DNA of 64,000 nt from Chryseobacterium jejuense (lineage in GTDB: Bacteria > Bacteroidota > Bacteroidia > Flavobacteriales > Weeksellaceae). The position numbers were made by a program, and so were the translations under genes. The stretch's first letter is position 1, and each line of letters begins with the position of its first letter. Positions 44,766-53,334 of this stretch are shown here, one piece after another. The notes below the pieces were generated by a model, which saw nothing but the letters and a program-made list of their open reading frames with translations, had not been told where the DNA came from and did not search any database. Location: the NCBI RefSeq assembly GCF_900100075.1, contig NZ_FNEG01000003.1, forward strand, positions 335,766 through 399,765, in the 5' to 3' direction.

Positions 44766-45024
44766 ACTATAAAAAACTAATGCATGAGAAAAAATCATCT
44801 GCCACGGTTCTAACTTAATGTGACAGAATTATCCGGTTCCAGAAGAGATTATATCCTTAGAATAGATTCGTTAAAATAGTTGTCTATGCATTAGCCAATG
44901 AGTAATGAAAGAGGTTGAATGACTTCAGAATTCCCTTGGATTTTAAAAACAAATAAAGCAAATAGCTTTAGTTTTCTTCTTCAAATATTTTTTAGCCTGG
45001 CCACTTTTCTTGGTCAGGTTTTTT
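44766..45024 (+). ncRNA. candidate structured RNA, about 200-260 nt
   Basis: A consensus promoter ends at 44760. CTAATGCAT (44777-44785) is perfectly complementary to ATGCATTAG (44886-44894), closing a domain of about 118 nt. A second hairpin TAAAGC/GCTTTA lies near 44955-44971. A rho-independent terminator (CCTGGCCA with TGGTCAGG, then TTTTTT) ends the unit. Only 9- to 12-codon frames are present. I do not recognise it as tmRNA, RNase P or SRP RNA. Confidence 0.5.
44994..45024 (+). terminator. terminator of the candidate RNA
   Basis: AGCCTGGCCA and TTGGTCAGGTT pair with one G-U around a short loop, followed by TTTTTT. Confidence 0.7.
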
Positions 45025-45144
45025 AATAATTTCACTTAGAAATAATGCATTTATTTCGTCTTTGTTCGTTCAAAATATTAGAATTATTCTATGAACTATT
45101 AGGTTCAAAAAACGCTCATTTGTAGTTTTTCAGAGCAATTATTC

Positions 45145-45780
45145 TCTCGCAGATCGAGGAGGTTTATGCAGATTTTGGCTCTGCATAATTTGCAAAATGT
45201 ACGTGAAAAAGTATAAAGAAAAATAATTTTGACACTTATTTCAGTAAAGAAAAGAAAGCGATTTTGGAGCTGAATAAGCTGTTTATTTATACAGCCAATT
45301 AGTAATAATCAATGAAATTGATTCCTTCTTAGCTTCCTTAAAATATGCATAATTATTTATAAAATCTTTGCGTTAAAAAGATTTTCAACTATGATTTTTT
45401 ACAAGAATTAGTTTATTATTTTCTCGCAGATCGAGGAGATTTACGCAGATTTTGGCTCTGCATAATTTGCAAAATGTACATGAAAAAGTATAAAGAAAAA
45501 TAATTTTGATCCTTATTTCAGTAAAGAAAAGAAAGCAATTTTGGAGCTGAATAAGCTGTGTGTTTATACAGTCGCTTCGTAATAATCAATGAAATTGATT
45601 CCTTCTTAGCTTCCTTAAAATATGCATAATTATTTATAAAATCTTTGCGTTAAAAAGATTTTCAACTACGATTTTTTATAATAATTAGCTTATTATTCTC
45701 TCGCAGATCGAGGAGATTTACGCAGATTTTAGATCTGCATAATTTACGAAATCCATGTGAAAGCATAAATAATTCTGACT
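45145..45780. repeat. tandem repeat, 277-bp unit, about 2.3 copies
   Basis: Unit 1 is 45145-45421, unit 2 is 45422-45698, and a diverged partial unit 3 runs 45699 to about 45780. Each begins TCTCGCAGATCGAGGAG and contains CTGCATAATTT, then GCTGAATAAGCTGTGTG-like sequence, AATCAATGAAATTGATTCC and CTTTGCGTTAAAAAGATT. Units 1 and 2 differ at only a few positions. No open frame is shared. The ends resemble the 'CTGCGTAATCTGCAAAATCT' boilerplate at 48585-48617. Confidence 0.85.
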
Positions 45781-45844
45781 TCTTTTGGTTTTTAAATATA
45801 TTCTCAGAATGATTTTTTCAGCTATAAACTATGAGTGTTTAACC

Positions 45845-46381
45845 CTAAGGCTCAAAACTCTCGAATTTTCCGTTTTCATAGAATAAAACAATGCGCTTTA
45901 TTTTATTTATTTGATTTCCAATAACTTGACTTAGTATTTCTTCAGGTGAAGTTTCTAATCGCTGAGAATCCAATATTTTTTCTGAAGCTTTATCTTTGGA
46001 CGATATAACTGATTCTCCAGGAGCTGTCAGAGGAAGTTCTGTTTCGGCTTCTTCCACTCCGAACTCATCATCTTCGTTTATCATGGTGAAAAGATCGGGT
46101 AGAGGAGTTGTTCTTACTTGATCTTCTTCAGGCTGCTCGTCCTGAATTTTTGTTTCCGGTAATTCTGATTTTAGCATTTCACCTTCACCAGTCACCAACC
46201 AATCCCAAAGAAGCTCAGGGAAACGGGATTTTATTTTTATGATAAACTCTAGTGAGGGTTTATTTCTTCCGGACGTAATATGCGAAATGGAGGAACGCTG
46301 TACATCAATCTCATCTGCAAATTCAGATGGGGTAAGTCGGGAATACTCTATAACTTTTGAAATTCTTTCGTTTAAACTCAT
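45845..46381 (-). CDS. XRE-type helix-turn-helix transcriptional regulator
   Basis: The product is 178 residues. The N-terminal HTH covers about 1-65, with recognition-helix region LTPSEFADEIDVQRSSISHI and SGRNKPSLEFIIKI. The acidic linker (about 70-150) is rich in Glu, Pro and Thr and probably disordered. The short C-terminal part (EEILSQVIGNQINKIKRIVL) may dimerise. It lies alone in a gene-poor region. Its own promoter overlaps the first of many TTACAAATGTAA palindromes, so self-repression is likely by inference. Confidence 0.85.
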   Translation of the reverse strand: MSLNERISKVIEYSRLTPSEFADEIDVQRSSISHITSGRNKPSLEFIIKIKSRFPELLWDWLVTGEGEMLKSELPETKIQDEQPEEDQVRTTPLPDLFTMINEDDEFGVEEAETELPLTAPGESVISSKDKASEKILDSQRLETSPEEILSQVIGNQINKIKRIVLFYENGKFESFEP

Positions 46382-46402
46382 AAAAATAAGTCTTTAATTA
46401 TT

Positions 46403-46437
46403 TTACAAATGTAACTCATTAAATTTACAAAAGCAAA
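46403..46437 (-). promoter_or_regulatory. promoter of the XRE gene overlapped by an operator-like palindrome
   Basis: On the minus strand TTTG/TTG (46437-46434) is followed after 20 nt by TACATTTG (46413-46406), 25 nt before the ATG. The -7 box lies within the palindrome TTACAAATGTAA at 46403-46414, so a bound protein would block it. Confidence 0.65.
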
Positions 46438-47284
46438 ATACAAATGTAAATAAAGTGAATAATTTTCAATATACAAATGTAATCAACTTATAATTACTTG
46501 TTATACTGGTATTTATTGTTAAATTACAAATGTACTTTAATAGTATAATGACTAAACCATAGTTAAACCTAAGAGGTAATATTTCTATTAAATGACCTTT
46601 ATAAAAGAGTTATAAATGTAAATTTAGACTGTTAAAAGACCATTTTAGGCGAGTTATTTTTCCTATTTAGTTATTTACAAATGTTGATTATGAATATATT
46701 CCAAAATAAGCCATTAAATCTCTAAAATATGGGTTATATAGCCTTATAATGATGGTTTTAATCGTTATACAGAAGTAAATTACTCTTGTAAATATGCATT
46801 TTAAAGCAATTTTAGTATTATGTAAGGCTATATTTCTTCTGTTAAACAAGATTCATTTTCAATTAAGTTTTAAAGCTCTTTCCCATATCTGTTTGACTGC
46901 AAAATCTGCTAATTTTTAAAATATTTCTTTGTTTTACATTTGTATAAACACATAAACAACCGAGTTTTCCACAATTTATTTGTTTAAAAAATATATGCCC
47001 ATTTGGCTTAAAACATGTATTTATCTACTTCAAGTATTCTTACAAATAGTATTGAGATGAATTTCATAACTAATTGAATTTATGACATTTAATTACTGAC
47101 AATTAAATTATTCGCAATCCACAATTTTACCAACAGACAATATGTCTATATGTACTGTTTAACAATGTTACGTATGTGAATGAGTTAACAATGGATAAAA
47201 TTCTTTATTTAACTTTTGTAAATCATTTTTTGTTTACAAAAATTTTTTAATTTTTCTCTGTTTTTATTCTATTTACAAATGTTA
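46403..47284. repeat. array of TTACAAATGTAA palindromes
   Basis: Copies lie at 46403-46414, 46438-46449 (ATACAAATGTAA), 46471-46482 (ATACAAATGTAA), 46524-46535 (..GTAC), 46610-46621 (TTATAAATGTAA), 46675-46686 (..GTTG), 46934-46945 (TTACATTTGTAT) and 47273-47284 (..GTTA). Half sites occur near 46425, 47040 and 47213-47240. The rest of this 960-bp gene-free stretch is extremely AT-rich. Most copies contain a minus-strand TACATTTG -7 box. Confidence 0.75.
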
Positions 47285-47343
47285 ATATTTATTTTATGCC
47301 TTAAAATGGTTAAATTTGATTCCAGTAAATTATTTTTCCAGCA

Positions 47344-48453
47344 ATGAACTTTGAACATATTTATTCTCCAGCCTCCGATTTCTCTAATCGCTATATTTCC
47401 CCTGAAAAATTATTTTCTTACCTACAAGCTAATCTCAGCGATTACATTCAGGAGATCGGAACATCTTATTTAGAGAAGCCTATTTATCAATTAAGCATCG
47501 GAACAGGAAACATTCAGGTATTGGCCTGGTCCCAAATGCACGGAAATGAATCCAATGCTACACACGCCATGCTTGATCTTTTGACAAGCCTTGATAAAGC
47601 TCCGGAAATGAAGGAAGATTTATTCAGTAAAATCAGATTGGATTTTATCTTTATGTTGAACCCTGACGGATCTGAAAAATGGACAAGATTAAATGCCATA
47701 GATATTGATCTTAATCGGGACTTCCATAATGAGGCAAGTAAGGAGATTAAGTTTCTTAAAAAAGCCGCAGCTTCAAAGAAGTATGATTATGCATTGAACC
47801 TTCATGAGCAGAGAACCATTTTTACTACAGATGGTATTCATCCGGCTACTCTTTCCTTCCTAGCTCCTTCTGAAAATGTAGAACGTACTATTACGGAAAA
47901 CAGGAAAAAATGTATGGCTGTTATTGGAAGTATTTATAACCATTTAAAGGAAATGATCCCTAATCAGATTGGGAGATATTCTGATGAATTTTATCCAACC
48001 TCCACAGGTGATAATTTCATCAAAGCAGGAATGCCTACCATTTTATTCGAAGGTGGACATTTTGTAGATGACTACACAAGAAAGGGAACCCGAAAATATT
48101 ATACGATTGCGTTATATTATGCACTGAAAGCAATCAGTGAATTGAACTCTGATAGTACAGGATGGGAAACGTATCATGAGATTCCGGAAAACAAGGAAAC
48201 CCATTACGATATTATCTATAGAAATGTAAGACTGAATACGGAACATGAATGTATTTTAGATATTGCCGTTCAGTATAGAGAAATGAAAGAGGAGGGAAAA
48301 GACGAGATTTCTTTTGTCCCTTTCGTGATGGAAGCAGGAGATGTGAAAAAAAGAAAAGGCTGGCTGGAAGTAGACTGTACAGGAAAGAAATTTATTTCTG
48401 CCAATAAATATCCGAAGCTGGATTCAGTGGTGGATTTTACTATAGAAGATTAA
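47344..48453 (+). CDS. M14 family zinc carboxypeptidase
   Basis: The 369-residue protein has the metal ligands in QMHGNESNA (H and E, near residue 65) and the later LHEQRT (near 153). NPDGSEKWTRLNAIDIDLNR covers the substrate-binding Asn-Arg, and the catalytic Glu lies in TILFEGGHF near 232. No signal peptide is seen, so it may be cytosolic. A C-terminal beta domain (about 265-369) follows. Probably a peptidase or amidase for peptide or cell-wall fragments. It is the first plus-strand protein gene after the array. Confidence 0.85.
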   Translation: MNFEHIYSPASDFSNRYISPEKLFSYLQANLSDYIQEIGTSYLEKPIYQLSIGTGNIQVLAWSQMHGNESNATHAMLDLLTSLDKAPEMKEDLFSKIRLDFIFMLNPDGSEKWTRLNAIDIDLNRDFHNEASKEIKFLKKAAASKKYDYALNLHEQRTIFTTDGIHPATLSFLAPSENVERTITENRKKCMAVIGSIYNHLKEMIPNQIGRYSDEFYPTSTGDNFIKAGMPTILFEGGHFVDDYTRKGTRKYYTIALYYALKAISELNSDSTGWETYHEIPENKETHYDIIYRNVRLNTEHECILDIAVQYREMKEEGKDEISFVPFVMEAGDVKKRKGWLEVDCTGKKFISANKYPKLDSVVDFTIED

Positions 48454-48458
48454 AAATT

Positions 48459-48492
48459 TCGGCAACCCAAAGGGTTGCCAAAATTGCTTTTT
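48459..48492 (+). terminator. terminator
   Basis: GGCAACCC and GGGTTGCC with a 3-nt loop, followed by AAAATTGCTTTTT. Confidence 0.6.
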
Positions 48493-48584
48493 ATATATTT
48501 TTAAGAATAAAATCAAATAAAAAATTCGGGCTAAATTCTTTCAAAAATGCGAAATATGAATTTATCTATTTCCTAATTTTTAAA

Positions 48585-48617
48585 ATTTGCGTAATCTGCA
48601 AAATCTGCGCGAAATTT
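48585..48617. repeat. boilerplate intergenic repeat
   Basis: TTTGCGTAATCTGCAAAATC followed by TGCGCGAAA, related to the start of the 277-bp tandem unit at 45145. This is a recurrent intergenic sequence type in Flavobacteriia. Confidence 0.4.
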
Positions 48618-48645
48618 TAATATTCTTTTCAATTGGAGAAAATCC

Positions 48646-49161
48646 TTAGTTTACTACTTTAATTCCGCTTGCAAGAAACCTGATTTCTTCCTTAGGTTGA
48701 GAGATAGCATCAATTTCAGATTGAGGTTTTTTAGCATCTTCAGCATAATGTTTCTGCTCATCCACAGAAATTACTTTTCTCTCAGCATTTCCTTCCAGAA
48801 CTACATTTTTACCTTTTAAAGCGGTTGGAACAAAGAAGGCATAGTCTTTCATTTTTACAAAAAACTGTGAGTTATCATCCGTCTGAATAGTCAGCCAGCA
48901 TCCCTTTTTCTCACAAACATCAGTCACCTTTCCTTTGATAGCTATATTCTCCAGTTTTTTATTTTCTTTTTTAAGTTTTTTACCCAGTTTGTCTACTGTA
49001 ATCGCTTTAGACTCCATGCTCGTTGCAACGCCTGCACCATAAGTATCACCTAGCAAAGCATTTCCTGCTGGTGGTGAAAATTTCTTTTGTGATGTCTCTT
49101 GGGCAAAGGCCAGCGTTGAAACACTTACAGCAGCTGCAAATAGAATAGCTTTAAATTTCAT
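48646..49161 (-). CDS. secreted DUF4920 protein
   Basis: The product is 171 residues from the ATG at 49161. The signal peptide ends LAFAQ. The core has the OB-like family signature IKGKVTDVCEKKGCWLTIQT with two cysteines, then FFVKMKDYAFFVPTALKGKN and the end IRFLASGIKVV. DUF4920 function is unknown; the CxxxGCW motif suggests metal or redox binding. The frame runs six codons upstream to a TTG, which is an unlikely start. Confidence 0.82.
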   Translation of the reverse strand: MKFKAILFAAAVSVSTLAFAQETSQKKFSPPAGNALLGDTYGAGVATSMESKAITVDKLGKKLKKENKKLENIAIKGKVTDVCEKKGCWLTIQTDDNSQFFVKMKDYAFFVPTALKGKNVVLEGNAERKVISVDEQKHYAEDAKKPQSEIDAISQPKEEIRFLASGIKVVN

Positions 49162-49279
49162 GTTTAATATTTTTTTCAAAAATACTAATTAATATTGAAT
49201 CATAAATCGATAAAAATTGATAATAAACAGGTGCTTGTGTAAAATTTTAATAAAATTCAAAATGAAAGGCAGATTTGTT

Positions 49280-49287
49280 TATATTTG
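49280..49287 (+). promoter_or_regulatory. -7 promoter box of the permease
   Basis: TATATTTG 16 nt before the ATG at 49304; the leader would be only about 10 nt. Confidence 0.45.
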
Positions 49288-49303
49288 ACGCCTATACTTG
49301 ACT

Positions 49304-50716
49304 ATGCACAAAAAACTGAAACTATGGGATGCCATTATGCTTGTAATGGGGTCTATGATTGGAAGTGGAATCTTTATTGTAAGCGCTGACATGATGCGTA
49401 ATCTGGGCTCAGGTTACTGGCTGATTGTTGTCTGGATCATCACAGGAATAATGACAGTAGCCGCAGCCATAAGCTATGGCGAACTTTCTGCCCTGTTTCC
49501 AAAGGCTGGCGGGCAATACACTTACCTGAAAGAGATCTTCGGTAAAAGAATGGGGTTTCTTTACGGCTGGGGGCTTTTCACCGTGATACAAACAGGAACA
49601 ATTGCTGCCGTGGCAATGGCTTTCGGTAAATTTACAGCCTACCTGGTACCATCACTTAATGATGCCGCACCTATTTTCCAAAGTGGAGAATTTAAAATTA
49701 CATGGATACAAATTTTAGCTATTGCAGTCATTCTTCTGCTTACTTATATCAACACAAGAGGTGTAGAAAGTGGAAAGTTTTTACAAAATATCTTTACAGG
49801 ATCTAAAATTTTAGCTTTACTAGGATTGATTGCTGCAGGATTTATTCTGGTAGATTTTTCTCATCTATCTGAAAATTTTAGTTTGGGAATGGATTCTTTT
49901 AATAATCTGAAAAAAGATCTGAGTGGAAATTTCCTGAAAGAAGGCTGGGAACCTATTGGGGGAATGACTTTGATGGGCGGTATTGCTGCTGCAATGGTAG
50001 GATCTGTTTTTAGTTCTGTAGCATGGGAAAGCGTAACGTTTGTTTCCGGGGAGATTGAAAATCCAAAGAAAAATGTAGTAAAATCTATGATTTACGGTAC
50101 TTCTGCCGTGATGATTTTATATATCGCTGTTAATTTTGTGTATTTAAATGCTCTGGATAGAGATAGTATTGCTTTTGCTACTAATGACAGGGTAGCCGTA
50201 GCCGCGTCACAAAATATTTTTGGAAATGCAGGAACCATTATTATCGCCGTGTTAGTAATGATTTCTACTTTCGGATGTGATAATGGACTAATCTTGGCTG
50301 GAGCAAGGGTTTTTCAAACGATGGCAAAAGACGGAATGTTCTTTAAGTCTGCAGAGAGAAACAATAAAAATGAAGTGCCGGAAAATGCATTGTGGATGCA
50401 GGGAATCTGGGCTTCTCTACTATGTTTGAGCGGACAATACGGAAACCTTCTGGATATGATTTCTTTTGTAATTGTTTTGTTCTATATGATTACCGTTTTT
50501 GGAGTTATTTATTTAAGAGTTAAACAACCCAATTTGGAAAGACCTTATAAAACATGGTTATATCCTGTGACGCCTATCATATATCTTATTATAGGAGCAG
50601 TTTTCTGTATCCTATTATTAATATACAAACAACAATATACCTGGCCAGGATTTTTACTGGTATTATTAGGACTGCCTGTATATTATTTCATTAATCGGAG
50701 AAAAGCAAATCAATAG
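49304..50716 (+). CDS. APC-superfamily amino acid permease
   Basis: The 470-residue protein has about 12 membrane helices. The substrate-backbone motif GSMIGSGIFIVSADMM lies in helix 1. AISYGELSALFPKAGGQYTY and the helix-6 region VGSVFSSVAWESVTFVSGE follow. Family relatives exchange or import amino acids, often in the LAT/serine-threonine type. An open TTG lies two codons upstream, but the ATG at 49304 suits the family. Confidence 0.88.
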   Translation: MHKKLKLWDAIMLVMGSMIGSGIFIVSADMMRNLGSGYWLIVVWIITGIMTVAAAISYGELSALFPKAGGQYTYLKEIFGKRMGFLYGWGLFTVIQTGTIAAVAMAFGKFTAYLVPSLNDAAPIFQSGEFKITWIQILAIAVILLLTYINTRGVESGKFLQNIFTGSKILALLGLIAAGFILVDFSHLSENFSLGMDSFNNLKKDLSGNFLKEGWEPIGGMTLMGGIAAAMVGSVFSSVAWESVTFVSGEIENPKKNVVKSMIYGTSAVMILYIAVNFVYLNALDRDSIAFATNDRVAVAASQNIFGNAGTIIIAVLVMISTFGCDNGLILAGARVFQTMAKDGMFFKSAERNNKNEVPENALWMQGIWASLLCLSGQYGNLLDMISFVIVLFYMITVFGVIYLRVKQPNLERPYKTWLYPVTPIIYLIIGAVFCILLLIYKQQYTWPGFLLVLLGLPVYYFINRRKANQ

Positions 50717-50750
50717 ATTAACATAATGAATACAATATAGATAATGGTTT

Positions 50751-50790
50751 CAGGGCTTTCAATTCAGTTTGAAAGCCCTGACTTTTGAAT
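50751..50790 (+). terminator. terminator
   Basis: CAGGGCTTTC and GAAAGCCCTG form a perfect 10-bp stem with a 10-nt loop; the following T-run is short. Confidence 0.65.
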
Positions 50791-50887
50791 AATATTTTAA
50801 TTTATTATGACAATTATTTAGTGAAAATGTGTATTTTGGTATTTCGTTTTTAAGTAAACGGAACCATGAAGTAAAAAACAATAAGTT

Positions 50888-51328
50888 ATGGATACACCAA
50901 ATTACAGAATGCCCTTTGTACCGTCTACTCTAATGACAGAAGGGGGAAGTATCGATACCTGCGATATGGGGGAAAGTATTGCTCACAATATTATGCTGCT
51001 GATCACCACCAAAAAAGGAGAGAACAGATACGATGAAAATTATGGAAACGATGTTTGGAACCTGGAATTTGATAATGGAGTAACCAGTGCTATCTGGGAA
51101 AACGTTTTTGTAAAAAGTCTCAGAAGACAAATCCTTGAATATGAACCAAGAATTGTACAGCCGCAGATAGATGCCAATATTCAATTTGTAGAACACAGTT
51201 ACGATACCAAAGAACACACCGAAATCAAAAAGAAAGTAAGAATTGCCATCAATGCCAAGATGGAGGAAACAGGAGAACGTTTCAGTTTTTCAACAGAACT
51301 GTTCCTGAGCCCGATGTCTATTGATTAA
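50888..51328 (+). CDS. tssE: GPW/gp25-family T6SS baseplate protein (TssE-like)
   Basis: The 146-residue protein has the gp25 lysozyme-like fold signature: MGESIAHNIMLLITTKKGEN, RYDENYGNDVWNLEFD and LRRQILEYEPRIV. Phage gp25 and TssE join sheath and baseplate. It is followed 24 nt later by tssF, the standard order in Bacteroidota T6SS-iii loci. No sheath, ClpV or Hcp genes lie nearby, so this is a detached piece of the system. Confidence 0.85.
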   Translation: MDTPNYRMPFVPSTLMTEGGSIDTCDMGESIAHNIMLLITTKKGENRYDENYGNDVWNLEFDNGVTSAIWENVFVKSLRRQILEYEPRIVQPQIDANIQFVEHSYDTKEHTEIKKKVRIAINAKMEETGERFSFSTELFLSPMSID

Positions 51329-51352
51329 TATTTTTAACAGAGAAAAAAAATT

Positions 51353-53236
51353 ATGAACCTAGATCAAAATATTTATTCCAAAGAATCTGTAAAAGCAAGA
51401 ATGCTTCAGAATGCAACTAAAGTATGGGGATTGAAAAGTCCGCAGTCTTTAGATCCATTTGTAAAACTATTAATTGATGCATTCAGTACAGAAGTTTTTA
51501 AAGCGAATAATGAAATACAAACAGTGAATGCCCGAATTCTTGAAAAACTGGCAAAGCTGTTAACTCCATCTATTTATACTCATCCTATTCCGGCTCATGC
51601 AGTTGCTTTCACGCAGCCTTATGATTCTACCGAAGTTTTATTAGAGCACACGGAGTTTTTCTTCCGTAAGCAGATGACTTCCACTGTGAAATCAGAATCG
51701 GATAAACAAGTAAATATTCCTTTTACTCCGGTAGGAAATGTTAGAATCAATAAAGTTCACACTTCAGTAATGTTTGTAGGGAATACCTGTTACAGTATTG
51801 ATGACAGATTCAATAAAATTCCTATTTCAAGATTTAACGGAAGACCTGAAGATTACAGAAAGGTTACGGTAGGAATTGATGTAAGCAAATATGTGAGTGA
51901 ATATTTTCCTAAATATATGAGCATATTCTGCTCCAATCCGGCTTTCGAGCATCTTGATTTTGTATATAAACTATTACCTTATATTAATGTTTCAAGTAAT
52001 GGAAACCCTTTGTTTGTAAGAGAAGGGTTAAGTTATCTTTCAGAAAGTGCTCCGGATGGTTATGAGCAAATGTTTAAAGAACAGTCGATCCGAAGTAAGG
52101 TAATTGAAGATATTAAAAGTATCTACCGTCATAAATTTATTGAAATCACCGGACTTTCCAGCAGCTTATTCTCAGAACCTGGACAGCTTCCACAAAACCT
52201 GGACTTCCTTGCAGGAAAAGAAGAGATTGTAAAATACCTGGACAATAAGCGTTATTTATGGCTTACTTTTGAGTTTCCACCACAATTCTCAGCAGAAATT
52301 CTGGATAACTTCTCATTTGTACTGAATGCTTTCCCAATCTATAACAGAGGTTGGAAAAAAACAGAATACAGTCTGGATATTATGGGGAACAATATTCCTT
52401 TAGTAACGGACGAAGGAGAACACTTCTTATATGTAGATGAAGTACAGGATGGAGACGGTAGAAAATACACCGAAATACCATTTACTCCCGCAGATGATCT
52501 TAAAAAAGGTTTGTACACCGTAAGAAAAGGAGGAATGGAACGTTTCACCAGCAGAAATGCCGTGGATATGATTGCCAATGTGTTGGAACTGACAAGAGAT
52601 GAGATTGCAGCATTTTCCCTTTTAAACAGAGATAATGTAAAAGGAGTTCTCAGCGAAATGTCCGATAAGATGAAATCTATGGTGCAGAAAGTGAACAATG
52701 CTAAGAGAAACATCAGACAGGAGCTTAATTACGTCATTATGGAACCTGTAGAGAAAACAGACCATACTTATGCTTCTTTTTGGATCACGCATTGCACATT
52801 AGCCAACCATATGCGTCCGGGAACCGAGCTTTCAAACCAATTGAAATCTCAGACTGTTGTATTGCTTACAGAAACCTTAGGAGGAGCTGAAGAGCAAAAA
52901 GGGACTGACAGTATTCAGGCTTATAAATATGCTTTGACAACAAGAGATAAGATTATTTCTCTTGAAGATGTTAAAAACTATTGCCGAATGGTCCTGAAAG
53001 ATGAATTGAGAGAAGTAAGAGTGAGAAGAGGAACAATGGTTAGTAACAAACCTAAAGAAGGTTTCGTAAGAACCGTTGAGGTAGAAATTGTTCCACAGAA
53101 TTATTCTTTCTATGGAAGGGCATATTGGGAAAATATGGCCAATATCACCAGAAATCAGATTATTGCTAAAGCAATTGACGGTATTGAATATCTGGTGAAG
53201 GTAACCAATGAGGACGTAGAATTTCAGGATATGTAA
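51353..53236 (+). CDS. tssF: type VI secretion baseplate subunit TssF
   Basis: The 627-residue protein fits the divergent Bacteroidota TssF: an N-terminal helix pair (MLQNATKVWGLKSPQSLDPF; DAFSTEVFKANNEIQTVNAR), then AKLLTPSIYTHPIPAHAVAF near 90 as in other TssF proteins, and a C-terminal gp6-like part. TssF with TssG and TssE forms the wedge around the VgrG spike. No tssG follows; the next gene is a beta-lactamase behind a terminator. Confidence 0.85.
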   Translation: MNLDQNIYSKESVKARMLQNATKVWGLKSPQSLDPFVKLLIDAFSTEVFKANNEIQTVNARILEKLAKLLTPSIYTHPIPAHAVAFTQPYDSTEVLLEHTEFFFRKQMTSTVKSESDKQVNIPFTPVGNVRINKVHTSVMFVGNTCYSIDDRFNKIPISRFNGRPEDYRKVTVGIDVSKYVSEYFPKYMSIFCSNPAFEHLDFVYKLLPYINVSSNGNPLFVREGLSYLSESAPDGYEQMFKEQSIRSKVIEDIKSIYRHKFIEITGLSSSLFSEPGQLPQNLDFLAGKEEIVKYLDNKRYLWLTFEFPPQFSAEILDNFSFVLNAFPIYNRGWKKTEYSLDIMGNNIPLVTDEGEHFLYVDEVQDGDGRKYTEIPFTPADDLKKGLYTVRKGGMERFTSRNAVDMIANVLELTRDEIAAFSLLNRDNVKGVLSEMSDKMKSMVQKVNNAKRNIRQELNYVIMEPVEKTDHTYASFWITHCTLANHMRPGTELSNQLKSQTVVLLTETLGGAEEQKGTDSIQAYKYALTTRDKIISLEDVKNYCRMVLKDELREVRVRRGTMVSNKPKEGFVRTVEVEIVPQNYSFYGRAYWENMANITRNQIIAKAIDGIEYLVKVTNEDVEFQDM

Positions 53237-53260
53237 AGAAAAGAATTGATTTATAAATAA

Positions 53261-53290
53261 AAATGCCGTAGAATACACGGCATTTTTTAT
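53261..53290 (+). terminator. terminator
   Basis: AATGCCGT and ACGGCATT around a short loop, followed by TTTTTATATT. Confidence 0.75.
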
Positions 53291-53334
53291 ATTCATTCGT
53301 AAAAATTTAATGTATTAAAAACTAAACTATTTAA

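Noticed and set aside
44781..44820. Tiny frames of 9-12 codons in the candidate RNA (e.g. ATG at 44781).
   Set aside because: Too short, no recognisable leader-peptide content, and they overlap the predicted closing stem.
46382..47343. Possible chromosomal origin in the AT-rich tract.
   Set aside because: No clear TTATCCACA cluster, and no dnaA, dnaN or other origin-linked genes nearby.
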